64,000 nucleotides of DNA, taken from Edolisoma coerulescens (Eukaryota; Chordata; Aves; Passeriformes; Campephagidae). The stretch is taken from the NCBI GenBank assembly GCA_013397115.1, contig VWZW01004694.1:6471-70470 (forward strand). Reading direction: 5' to 3'. Numbering within the stretch: the first letter of the stretch is position 1; every line of letters begins with the position of its first letter. Shown piece by piece: positions 12,201 to 24,200 of the stretch. The translations under genes and the position numbers were made by a program. The notes under the pieces were generated by a model that searched no databases, was not told the DNA's origin, and was given only the letters and a program-made list of their open reading frames with translations.

Positions 12201-15200
12201 CCTCCTTCCAATACAGCCCTCAGCGTCGGTCACCTCTACTTGAGTCAGGGAAATAATCCCACATCTGCCTTCATGACAACATTCCCTCAGGGTGCTGTTG
12301 GGAGGCTCTGGGCAGGCCTCAGAGTAAAGCTGTGGGAGCAACGTGGGTCTGTCCCCCCATGGCACGTGGGGTGGCACAGCAGGACCAGGATCAGAGCCAG
12401 GGCCACATCAGGGAACAGTGGGGACAACTGCCCACTGAACTGGAGTGTGTGAGTCTCAGGGCATTCCCACTCAGTGCATATCTATATCCTGGAGCCATTG
12501 AGGTGTCTGTGTGTGGCAGCAGGTACCAGCAGAGTTTTATATGGGTTCATACGTGCTCAGGCCAGATGTGCACACAGGGGGCTTGCAGATGTGTGTGTGT
12601 GAATGCACAGATCACTGTGCACGTATTCGTATGTCTGTGAAGTGATGAGATTCATAGTTTTGATGGATTGCTTTAGTACCAGCTACCCTCTGTGCATGAC
12701 CTGCTGAGGAAATCCTAAATTCCAGCACCAGTGCTGCTTTGCAGCCCCACCAGCTCTCAGAATATCTCAACATATGACGCACCCATACCCCATCCCACCC
12801 AAAGACATACTTTTGGCAGAAGGCACCCAAATCAAGAGTACCTGTCACTTCCCTGCATGTTAGATGTTGTGCATCCCAAGGGGTGCTCCTTGGGTTTTCC
12901 ACTCCGGTGACAGGGAGTGTGGAAAGGCCAGAGCTGCTGGTGCCAGTCCAGATCAGGCTCTCGTGCACAGGTTTTCTGACTCAGTCTTTAATTGCTTGGC
13001 CACAGGTGGCTGCATTGCTGGTCCCCAGCTCATTGGTGTGCAGGGAAAGTCGGACGCTTTGCTTCTTCCAGCTGAAAAGCTGCTCTGGGCAGTGGGTATG
13101 GGGTGAGCAGAGGGAGCCCGTGTGGTACGCCCTGGGCAGGGGCATTTCTGGGAAGCTGGGCAGGCTGGGACCCTGCCTAAGCAGCTCGGTGGTGTTTTGG
13201 GGCTGGTTGAGGGAAGCTAATCCTGCCAAAACCAAAGAGCTCCTCGACGTGCTGCTTTTTCACGGGGGACAATGTCTTTGTGGAGCTCATGCCACATCCC
13301 ACGCGCCCCAGGATTTAGGCCACCTTTCATACAGTTAGGGAGCACAGTTGGTGCTGCTGGATGAGCTCCAGGGCTGACCCAGGCCCCGAGGGTGTGAACC
13401 TAGCTGCTCACACAAACTCTGCAGAAGCAAGTGACCATGATCTCTTCTAGAAGAGGACAAGTGACTTTGCATTGAGTGTCACAGCCAGGGGCATTGGGTC
13501 CTCTCCACATCTGGGCTCTTCCACTCCTGCACCTCTCTCCCAGCTCCTAGCAGCCCTGGCTGCCCTTGTCCCAGTCTCCAGTGAGGTGGTCTCCTGGTCC
13601 CCTGTGCCAGCAGGAAGGGACCCCCCTGTGTGGTCCAAATTCCCTCACTGAAAATCCAAAACAAATCCAGGAACAAAATTGCTAGAACTCCTTTTCTTTC
13701 AATGCCTTTCTAAATTACCATCTACTGTGTGGCTTTTTTTTTCCTGAAGTTCCACCAAGGAGATTTAGAGGCTCGATTTCCTCCGGGTCCAAATCCCTTA
13801 AGTGGCTTTAACCTCTTTAATTGGCTTAGGGATGTTCTGCACCTTTCCCATCTCATATCCACAGTTGTAGGGAACTCTTCTCCAGCTCAGCAGAGCTTGC
13901 TGCCAGGTCAGGGTCTGCCTTCAGCACACGGCGATGTGATGGCATGGGAACAGCAAGTGCTTTGGAGGAGGAAGGGCCACACAGCATGTGCGTCCCCCAA
14001 AGCCACCCAGAATTCTCCGTAGCCTCTCCCCTGTCCCGCCTCACTTCAGCCATCACGTGCAGCTAGGTCACATCTTTCTCTCTTGTGTTTTGTTTTTCTT
14101 TTTAACAAGGTGAAAGTAGGAGTTTGAAGTTTAGTCTCCCGTCCCTGCGGCGACTCAAAATCCAGCGGAAATCTCTGCCCACCAGTGAGTTTGATGGAGT
14201 AGCCATTGACTATGGAAAGGTAACCGTAGCCTTTGTCTGATACCAGCCCACGCCTCAGGCCAGGTCCCAGTGCTCTTCCTCGCTGTCCCCATCCCGCTCC
14301 CCCTCGGCTGCTGTGGCTCGGGCCATGTCCCGCTGTAGGGCCTGGCCCCGGGTCCGTGCTGAGCGCTGGCCCTGCTGAGGGCTGGCAGCGAGCGCGGTGC
14401 TTTGGCAGTGTGGGCTGGAGCTCGACGGTGCTGCTCTGCACATTCCGTGGCTCGTGGGGGGAGCGAGAGATGTGCCAAAGCAGGGAGGAAGGTCCGGCTC
14501 CGTAGTGCAAGTTGTCCGGGATGTTGGAGCTCCAGGGAATTGTCCCCGCCTCAAGGAGGGGACGTGCTGGTGGCTGTAGGAGCATGCAGCAGGTGTGCTC
14601 TGAGCAGGGACTGGCAGGCTCATTTCCCCATGTTTGCCAGGCAGGGACCAGGCAGCACAGGCAGGTCCAGCTTCTCAGCCCCCCAGCAAAGATTGTGCTT
14701 CCCATGATGGAGGGTGATGCTGTCATTGCTGACCTTGAAAAACTGTTGGTGGGACCTGTTTAGAAATTGCTGTTCTTGGTGGCTTCCTGACTGTTAAAAG
14801 TGCTTAGGGTACCTCCAGTCAAAGACCTGTTGTTTTCTGAAATGCTGCAGCTCAAGGCTGTGGGCAGGAGGCTTCTGCTCTGCTAAAGCATCCCCAGGTG
14901 CCAGGGTCTCTCTGCACTGCGTGTATCCAGACAGCCTGGATAAATCTGCTTCCCCAAATCATAGATACAATAAGATGGAAGGTGCCTGTCTTCTCAGAGG
15001 TTGTGCTTGTGGTAGGTTGAAGATGTGTGTAGGGTTATCAGATGCTTTGGGTGCATCATTCCTATAGACACGAGCACTGCTAAAAGCTCTGGGTATCCCC
15101 AGGCTGGAGCTGCATGGGGCACTGCAGCATTTCAGGGCACACACGTGGAAAATATGGATTGAGGACAACCTGATGACCAGGAACTTTGCTGGAGTTGGCA

Positions 15201-18200
15201 CAAGTGGGCACAGCCCTGCAGGTGCAGGGCCAGCCAGCAGCCAGCCTCTCCAGGCACCCCAATCCCAAAACCTGCACTAAGAGCCTTAGGGATGGTGAGA
15301 AGAGCCACAGTCCCTCCCGTGGGTGTGGCTGGGGGGGCACAGTCCCACAAGTTTCTGTGCCAGAAGGTGGTTGCTTTGCATACCCCATTGCAGAAGTTAA
15401 AGTCTGGAAACTCTTCAGGTCTCCAGGGAAAAAGGTTTAGCTATGGCTAATGATGGCTGTAGGAGAAGGAGGACCAATATGGCCAAATTTGCAAATCCAG
15501 CAGCTCCTCCAGTGCTTCCTGGTGCAGAGCACATCCTCTCCCATAAACACCAGCACAGGGCCTGGCACTGACCCTCGGTGGTGGCCTGAGCTCTCGCAGC
15601 AGGTGAGGGAAGGGCAGCCCCAGTGGTGGGACACAGGGACATCTTGGAAAAACGCATGGCACAGCAGGTCCTCCAGGCAAGCCTGTCCCTAGGTCTCCTC
15701 TTCTCTTGCTCTCACCTGCTTCCCAGCTGTGCAGCATCGCCTTGCAAACCTCCCCGCAGCCCCCCAGCCTCCAGCGGGAGCTGGTAGGAGGTAGGAGCTG
15801 CCAGGTCCCCAGGGACTCGGTCGCCCCACTCCAAAGCAGGTCCTGGTCCAGGCTGCAGATGACCTCAGGAACCGCAGTGCTTCCCAGCCCTCTGCCTCTC
15901 CTCTTACCTACCCCGGCTCCCTCTCCTTCCCCCCCAGCACGCGGGGACTCCTTCTAATACAACGCTTTCTCCTGGCTGTCTTAAAGCCTGGTGGTGACTC
16001 CCTGATTTTGAGGGACTTGAAGACATCGCCCAAGGAAAACTGTATGCAGTCAGAGACCGAATCCCTCCTGGAAAAGGAGCGGAGGCCAAGCCTGGAGGCC
16101 GACCCCACCCTACAACACTCGTCCCCGAAACAAGAGCCTCCTGTGCTGGGCCCACGTGGGTCGTACCCTGCGTGGGGTTTCTTTCGGTCTCGCCCTGGGG
16201 GCAGCTTCCACAGCCTCCGCAGGGTCTCCTCCTTGGACAACTTTGAGGCTGCGAGGTCTGAGTTCCAGAGAAAATTCAGGGAAAGGAGGGCAAACTCAGG
16301 TAGGGAAAAACCCCGGAGCTGTCGGTTCTACTGCGGGAGTCAGGGTTCTGGCGATGGCCTCAGCACATCTCGGGGGGGAGGTCTCGGTCTCTTTTCCCTC
16401 TGCAAAGTGGAGATTACCTGGGTCTTCTCCCCAAAACCCACTGGTCTCCGTGCAATTCCCTGCACAGGCAGGTCCTGCTCTGTAGGTAGAGCCACCCATG
16501 GTTTGTGTGTGAGATGTGAGACCGTGTGAGGTTGCGTTCAGCTGCCCCACACGAAGGGCATCCCGATGCCATCCCACCTTCCCCGGAGGGAGGGAAGGGG
16601 TCTGCAGGCATCTGCAGTGTGAGCTGTGTCCATGTGCTGGAGGTGGATGAGGCACCGGCCAGGCCACTCTGTAGGGCTGGAGGGAACAATCCTTCACCGT
16701 GGTATCCACATCCAGACCTCTGGTTCTCATGAGAGTGATGATGACAAATTAGATGGAGGTCAGGAAGGAGAAGCCTCAGTAACTGAGGATGAGAGATCAG
16801 TCTGTGGAATCTGGCAGGAAAAATGGGGTGGGGGATCGTGATCCTTCAATAATCACAAGTTATGGACCCTCAGGAGGAGACACAGTGTAGAGGGAGGGAA
16901 GGGGAATGAGCAGGGAGAAGGGTGGCAGCAGGATGGCTGGTGCTCACTGGGCACCTTCACAATGTCTTCAGACACCTCCTGCCAACACCACCACTTGGGT
17001 CAAAGTCAGAGTGCAAGGATTAGAAGGGGTAAAAAATTGAAAATACAACCCTGCCCTGCCTGTAGGAGATGGAAAGGTTGGTACACACTGGGTACAGTGC
17101 CTGGGGATCTTCCTGGAGCCCTGGGTGTGGGTACAGGCTCCCGCTCATGACAACACATTGCCACAAGCCTGGCTATGAAATGACCACCTCCACAGCTTCC
17201 TCCCTGGTCCTGCACTGGGGTGACCCAGAGGCAGGTCCCCAGAGAGAAATGTCAGGATCCACCCCCACTACAGCTCTTCTTCTGGAGAAAGCTCTGACCT
17301 CCCTACCTGGAGCTGGGGGTGGAGGATACATACGAGTGGGAATATCATCCAACTCCTGGTTCAGTTTGGTGGCCAAAAACCAAGACAGCAGCTCAGCTAT
17401 TTGTCAGGCTAAAGCATGCAAGGGTGGAGGAGAATGACCTCCTCCTTTTCTGTTTTCATGCCAGTTTTGGCATCTCTCCCTGGTGAATCTCACTGGGTTG
17501 GTCCCCAACCCACTACAGTCTTCAAGGGTAGCAAAGGACATTGGGTGTCTGTGTTTTGGCAGCTGGTCTGAGGCCCCTGAAGGAGGTTTAATGGTGAAAA
17601 GGTGGGTGATGTGTGGGAAAAACAGCCCTCTCTCAGGCATCCCGGGTTGGGCATCCTACATCTAAGCCAGCCTGAAGAAGCCAAGCCTTTATGGCCGAGC
17701 AGACTTTGGCACCTTTTGGTGGCACCTTGTGGTGGTCCCCAGCTCCTGGAGGTCCTACATGAGGTCAGGGCTCTGGGGATCTGTTCCTGCTCACACTGCC
17801 CTTCTCAGTGCTCCTCTCCATCCTCTTTCAGAGGCTTCCCATGTCAAACCCAACCCCCCGAACTCTACCTCGGACTCGGACCTCATGAAGTACCGGACCA
17901 TCAGCCAGATCCCGCAGTTCACGCTCAACTTCGTGGAGTTCAACCTGGAGAAGCACCGCTCGGGCTCCACCACGGAGATCGAGATAATTGCTCCCCACAA
18001 GGTGATGGAGCGCACCCAGAACGTCACTGAGAAGGTCACACAGGTATGTGGGCAGTGAGATGCCACCAAGGCAGTGATGGAGTGCTGGTGTTGCTGCTGG
18101 GGGACAGTCACAACCACTCCAGTGGCTTTTGGAGGAGAGAAGCAGAGAGGGCAGTGACACCTGGAGATTCCACCCCAGGAACTTCCAGTATCCCTGTGTT

Positions 18201-21200
18201 TGGTTATGCCTTCCTCTGAATGGCTGAAATGCTCCTTTTAGTCCCCTAAATGAGTATTTCTGGTAATTTGTGGCCAGGGGAACACCAGCATGAACTGCTC
18301 GCGATGGTGGCCTTGAAGGGGACACACGTTTGCATGTTTGTGTGTGCATGTGGCTTCTCTTGGGGGGAGCTCTGGCCACTGTTCCTGCCCCCCAGCGCTG
18401 GGAATGGAGCCCCTGGGGCACTGCTGGCCCCGAGGTGTCCAGCCAGGGACCCGGCCTGGTGTCAGCACGCCGAGGGCCACAGGATCCCCTGGGAGACAGC
18501 AGGTGGCACTGCACTGTCACCAACACGCGGGGCACCGCCTGTCACTGCAGGGGACACTTGCACACTGTCACCCAAAGGGACACGCACGGAATGGTGCATC
18601 CCATGGGGATGTCAGAGTGCGTGAAAGGTGCTGATGTATCCCACAAACCTGGACAGATGCGATGGGACAGGACAGGATGGACCTCTCCTCCCTGCCGCAT
18701 CTCCCCCTCCCACGGGGCACCTGCCTGTCCTCACCCCAGTGTCCCCCACACCTCCTGCCAAGCCACAGCTCCCCACTCCCGGCTGTTAAATAATTCATGG
18801 TGAGGCAGAGACAGCGGCGAGACACCATCTAAAAATACCAGCGGGTGGGCAGGGAGTGGAGACAGGGGCTGTTAGGGATGGTCTGGCCCCACACTGGGCT
18901 GGCAGGGAGGGCAAGGCCACAAGTGCAGTGAAGGTCCCAGGCTCAGCCTCGCAGGGCTGTGGCTCTGGAGCACGGCTGGAGGCACGTGGGGATGCTGTGG
19001 GGTCGGTGTCACCAGGCTGGGGTCCTGTCTGCAGGTGGCATGTGTCCCAGTCCCCCCAGTCTGCCCCACTGGGCAGGAGGGTGCTGGGGACAGGGATGGG
19101 GGGCTGAGCTGTGTCAGGATACGTGCTGGGAGTGACACTGGGTCACTGCCAGCCTGCAGCCAGCACCATGGGTCTGATCCTGCCCAGCCCCTTGTGCTTG
19201 AGGCTCTCCTGGTGATTCTGGAGTGGCCCCCACCCCAGTGCCCTTAACCCCAGCACCGCGTGAGGGAGAGGGAAGGTGATGGCTGCTGGGCACCACGGGG
19301 CACGAGCAATGGCCTGGGTTAGCCAGGGCCACAGGAGCCTCCCCCCTCTGTCACCCACAGCCCACACACACCCTGTTCCCCCCTCCTCCTCCTCCTCTCT
19401 CCTGCACTCCCTCACTTGCTGCCAGCACCCCACACCATGAGCCTGCAGCTGCGGCTGAAGCCGGTTAAGTGCAGGAGGAAGGGGGCAAGGGAAGGGGCAC
19501 CCAGGAGGATCACCACAGGGAACACTGGCACTGCCACCTGCAGAGACTCCCAGGGCCACCCAGGCCACCCAAGGGTGACTTTGCCATCCCTTAAGCGCAG
19601 AGAGGAGCAAGGCTGCAGCTGCTCCCTAGCTCTGTGTTGGTTTGGATGCTCTTCTGGGGATTGTTTCTTGACCCTTTTCTGCCTCAGATCTTTGGGATTG
19701 TGGTTTTTTTATTCATTTCTGCTTGGAAAGCAAGAGGGCTTAACCTGTTCTTGCTTCTGCCACAAGAGCTAGGGTGCCAGGAACAGGGATGAGGGGCAGG
19801 GCAGGTGCCCCAGCACAAGGAACAGTATTTGGTAGCCCAAATTCAGGACTGGCCCCACAGAGCTGCCTTCAGCCAGACAGAACAAACATTCAGCTGCTGA
19901 GGGTGGGAGCGTTGCTGGTTTTCCCAGACACAAGGTGAAGGAGCCCATCTCAGGTCTTCTGGGTGCATCTTAGTTTCGGGATCAAGCATTTTACCGGTGT
20001 TGTCTTGTCCCCTTCCCCGCCGTCCCCATGGGAGCCAGTCCCCAAGCCCAGCTGGTGCCTCATTCCCTCCACAACGATTGCGTTTGGGTCACTTTTTCCA
20101 ATCCCTCCCCTCTCTGTCCGCCAACGACGTCGACGGCTCCCGCTGCTCCATTGGCGCTCTTGTCCCCACGGGGGCCCCAGCATCGATTGGGTTTGATTAA
20201 TCCACGCTGGGCTCCTGAATGCCCTTCGCAGCCGCATGTCTCCCACCCGCCTGGCCGAGTGCCTGCGTGCCTGCGTGGGCGATGCCACGGCCCGAGCGCT
20301 GCGCCCGCCGTGCCGGACGCTGCCTGGGCGTGTGGGGCTGGGGGCCCCCATGGTGGACACCCGGACTTCAAGGGTCAGCTGCCGCCTGGGGCGCCGGGCA
20401 AGCTGCAGGCAGGTAGGAGCAGGGGCACCTCTGGGACGCGGGACCCTCCAGTGTCCTGGGGCTCTAGGATGTGGGAGCGGCTGCTTGCTGTGGGATGGGG
20501 CTACAGGGATGGATCCGCTCTGGGTCGCAGCATCAGGAGCCCTTGGGAAACCCTTGAACAAGGCAGGTGCCAGCGCAGGAAGGATCAGACCCTTCTTCCA
20601 GGTCTGTTGCCAGAGCCGTGGTGATGCCCATCACTGCTGCCTTGGGATATGTGGATCCTCCTTTCTCCTCTCTCCTCTTTCCTCTCTCCTCTCCTTTGCA
20701 GCCCAGCAAAAAGATCCCTTTTAGCTGGGGGCTCAGGGCCAGGAGAGAGAATTGAGGTGCCCCTCACCCTCCTCTGCAACTGGCACTGGTCCCAGCACCA
20801 CAGGCACACTGGGGGACAACAGAGCAGCAGGGGCAGGAAAGGGATCCAGCTGCCCCCAGCTCCAAATAAGCCCCTTCATGCCACCACCCCTCAGCACCCA
20901 AAGTGGGACAGCCCCACCCCTTCCATCCGCAGTGCCTTGTGTTGTGTCCCCAGGGTGGCTTTAGAGCCCATCAGGCGCTGGCATTGGTCCTGGAGGGGGA
21001 GCTGGGCCAGGCCTGGGATGTGTGGGGGATTCACTGGTGCTGTGGAGTGTGTCCCCATGAAAGCAGAGAGCGTGGGGACACCTGACAGCATGGGAGGGTG
21101 CTTGCATGCTTGAGATGGTGTTTACACATTGGTGGCCACAGGTGAGATGGGAAATGGGCATTGCCTGAGGCTTTGCTGCAGGTGGCCCAAGCTATCCCCC

Positions 21201-24200
21201 CGCTTGGAGGACAACTGTGCCAGAAGGACATGCAGGGGAAGATACCTGCTATGGCTGAGAAAGGCGTGGTGCAAAGCTTGCAGGATGCCTAATGTGCTGT
21301 CACCCTCAGGTGGCACAGCCATGGGATGGCATCTCCAAGCTGCCCATCCCATAGCCCTGTGCCAGGGATGCCCAGCAGCTCCCAGGCAGGTGGCAGAGAG
21401 CTGAGGGCAGAAGGAGGCACAGCAGCAGGCACTTTCCTCTCTGCTGGCTCAGAAGGACATAAAGCAGGTAGGAAGCTGCCCCGAGGGTGCTGTGACCATC
21501 AGAGACAGACAAGGACCTTGGTGTTAGCCACAGTGGGCAAATGGGCAAACATATATGCAGCCAACAAAGGTGAAAAAGCTGTAGGAAACCACTGTGTGCT
21601 CCTCGACGCTCACCCAGCACATGGAAGTCTCTTGCCTGGTTCCTGGCATTATCCAGCCTCTCTCCTGGTCTCCCATCCTTCTCACACCCCTCTCCTGGCA
21701 GGTGCTGTCCCTGGGTGCTGATGTCCTTCCCGAGTACAAACTGCAGGCACCACGCATCCACCGATGGACCATCCTGCACTACAGCCCCTTCAAGGCCGTG
21801 TGGGACTGGCTCATCCTCCTGCTGGTCATCTACACAGCCGTCTTCACCCCCTACTCGGCCGCCTTCCTGCTCAACGAGGAGCAGGTGGAGGAGAAGCGCT
21901 GGGACTGCAGCTACTCCTGTGACCCACTCAACATCATTGACCTCATCGTGGACATCATGTTCATCGTGGACATTGTCATCAACTTCCGCACCACCTACGT
22001 CAACATCAACGACGAGGTGGTGAGCCACCCCGGCAAGATCGCCATTCATTACTTCAAGGGGTGGTTCCTCATTGACATGGTGGCCGCCATCCCCTTTGAC
22101 CTGCTCATCTTCCGCTCCGGCTCTGATGAGGTAAGAGCAGGGTCTGGGAGTCTATCAGGACAGGAGGGGGCTCATGGATGGATAGGGAGAGACCTATGGG
22201 AGAGAAAGAGAGGGATGTGGATGGTTTGATGTAAGTGGTAGATGGCTAAATCCATGGGGAGAGGGGTGGTTGGTCACAGGGTGGACAAGCGTGTCTTTAC
22301 AGGTTTTTAAGCAGCAGGGACCTGGGATTTCATTTTTTAGGGTCAGGCAGTCCCTACTCTAAGTGTTAAAACTGGATCCACTCCCCTTGCTGAGGCTGAT
22401 TAGCAGAGCAGATCAGGCTGGGGGCTCCATTTAAGGGCTGACCCCACACTCAAGTGTGGGTGAATTTGGAGGTGCATTGCCAGCCAGACTCAAAATGTTG
22501 GCAGTGGGATAAACCTGTAGTTACTGTACGGCCTGGAGGCTCCACATCTGGGAGTGAAAGGCAGCTCTTTTGGGAGCAATGGCTGGCAAGGTGAGGACCC
22601 ATCAGGAAACACGGGCTTGGCCTTGGCTCTTCTCACTTGCTCACCTCTAATCCCAGAGCTTGTTGCCTTTATGGCCAGCAGAGGGAAACTGCCCTTCCTG
22701 TGCTGTGACTCATCTGACCTAGTTCAGAGGTCACCTCCAGGACAAGGTGATTCACACTCTAGAAATGCATTTTTATCCTTCAAAGGAAACATGGCTCAGC
22801 TGGGAACATGCCTTTGGAACACTCCATATTTATCCTTTGCTTGTCCCTAAGGTTTCTCACCTCTCCCCTGCAGACCACCACCCTCATCGGCCTCCTGAAG
22901 ACTGCCCGGTTGCTGCGCCTGGTGCGCGTGGCCCGCAAGCTGGACCGGTACTCGGAGTACGGGGCAGCCGTGCTCTTCCTGCTGATGTGCACCTTCGCCC
23001 TCATCGCCCACTGGCTGGCCTGCATCTGGTACGCCATCGGCAACGTGGAGCGGCCCTACATGGAGCACAAGATCGGCTGGCTGGACAACCTGGGTGACCA
23101 GATCGGCAAGCGCTACAACGACAGCGACCTCTCCTCTGGCCCGTCCATCAAGGATAAATATGTCACTGCCCTGTACTTCACCTTCAGCAGCCTCACCAGT
23201 GTGGGCTTCGGCAATGTCTCACCCAACACCAACTCCGAGAAGATCTTCTCCATCTGTGTCATGCTCATTGGCTGTGAGTGCCTGCGCATGTCCCACTGTC
23301 CCCATCCCTGCTTTAGAGGTTGGAGCATCTCCCTCTGCCTGTCCCTCTTCTGCACAGACAAATGGTTGGGGTGATAGAAATACATGTTTTCAGGTCCTGG
23401 TAGATGTGGGTTTTGGGAATCTGCTGGTTCTAGGTCCAATGTAGCTGGACATGCATCTCCCTATGTCCCGCTGAGTCCTGCCCTCTCGTTGCAGCTCTGA
23501 TGTATGCCAGTATCTTCGGCAATGTCTCGGCCATCATCCAGCGCCTCTACTCAGGCACAGCCCGCTACCACACGCAGATGCTGCGGGTCAAGGAGTTCAT
23601 CCGCTTCCACCAGATCCCCAACCCCCTGCGCCAGCGCCTGGAGGAGTATTTCCAGCACGCCTGGTCCTACACCAATGGCATCGACATGAACGCGGTGAGT
23701 ATGGGCAAGGAGGCCCTGTGTCCTCACAGCACTTTGTCCTGAACAACGCAGTGTCTAGATCTGGGTCCACCCTAACACTTCCATCCTTTGACCAGGATAG
23801 AGGCAGGAGACTTGGGAGGCGGGAGACAGACTCTATCCATACACCTCCTGCATCCCCCTTTCTCCTTCTCCCCTTTTTCTGCCCATTCCTTTACATCTGC
23901 TCAGAGGTTTTCTAGGGTCATGAGCACATTTCTTGGCCAGAGAGCAGGTTTGGTGGGGAGCTCAGAGTCCCTGTTGGCACTGAGCACTTTCAGGCTGGTG
24001 TCTGTTGGTGTCACAGGAGTGGAGCAGGTATCGATCCAGCTCCTCTCCACACCGCCGGTTGCTAAGCAAAGTGCATCCTGCTCTCGCAGCAGGGAAAGGA
24101 GGGCATTTAAATAAACCTCGATCCATTTTAATTAGAGCCCAGAGAGGCAGCTGTTTGTTAGCAAAGGAGGATCAATGGCGGAGCTGTGCTGGAGAGGCGC

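Larger units (their letters stand above)
11467..17831 (+). other. KCNH6: Non-coding parts of KCNH6 introns 3-5
   Basis: Introns 11467-14109, 14220-15986 and 16300-17831 are moderately GC-rich and unique. I saw only a short TG run near 12590. No repeat family, RNA gene or extra ERG-like exon was recognised in them. Confidence 0.6.
18044..21701 (+). other. KCNH6: KCNH6 intron 6
   Basis: The intron is mostly unique, GC-rich sequence. It holds the candidate alternative promoter/first exon at about 20090-20412 and a long polypyrimidine tract at 20660-20703 ending in TTTGCAG, which looks like an acceptor but has no recognisable exon after it. Confidence 0.6.

Noticed and set aside
20660..20703. 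Strong polypyrimidine tract plus TTTGCAG as an extra KCNH6 exon acceptor
   Set aside because: No ERG-like coding sequence follows and none of the known ERG exons is missing; likely a cryptic acceptor or simple pyrimidine repeat.
21306..22049. 247-codon minus-strand frame
   Set aside because: Antisense to KCNH6 exon 7; its Val/Asp/His-rich composition is the reverse complement of the channel's membrane segments.
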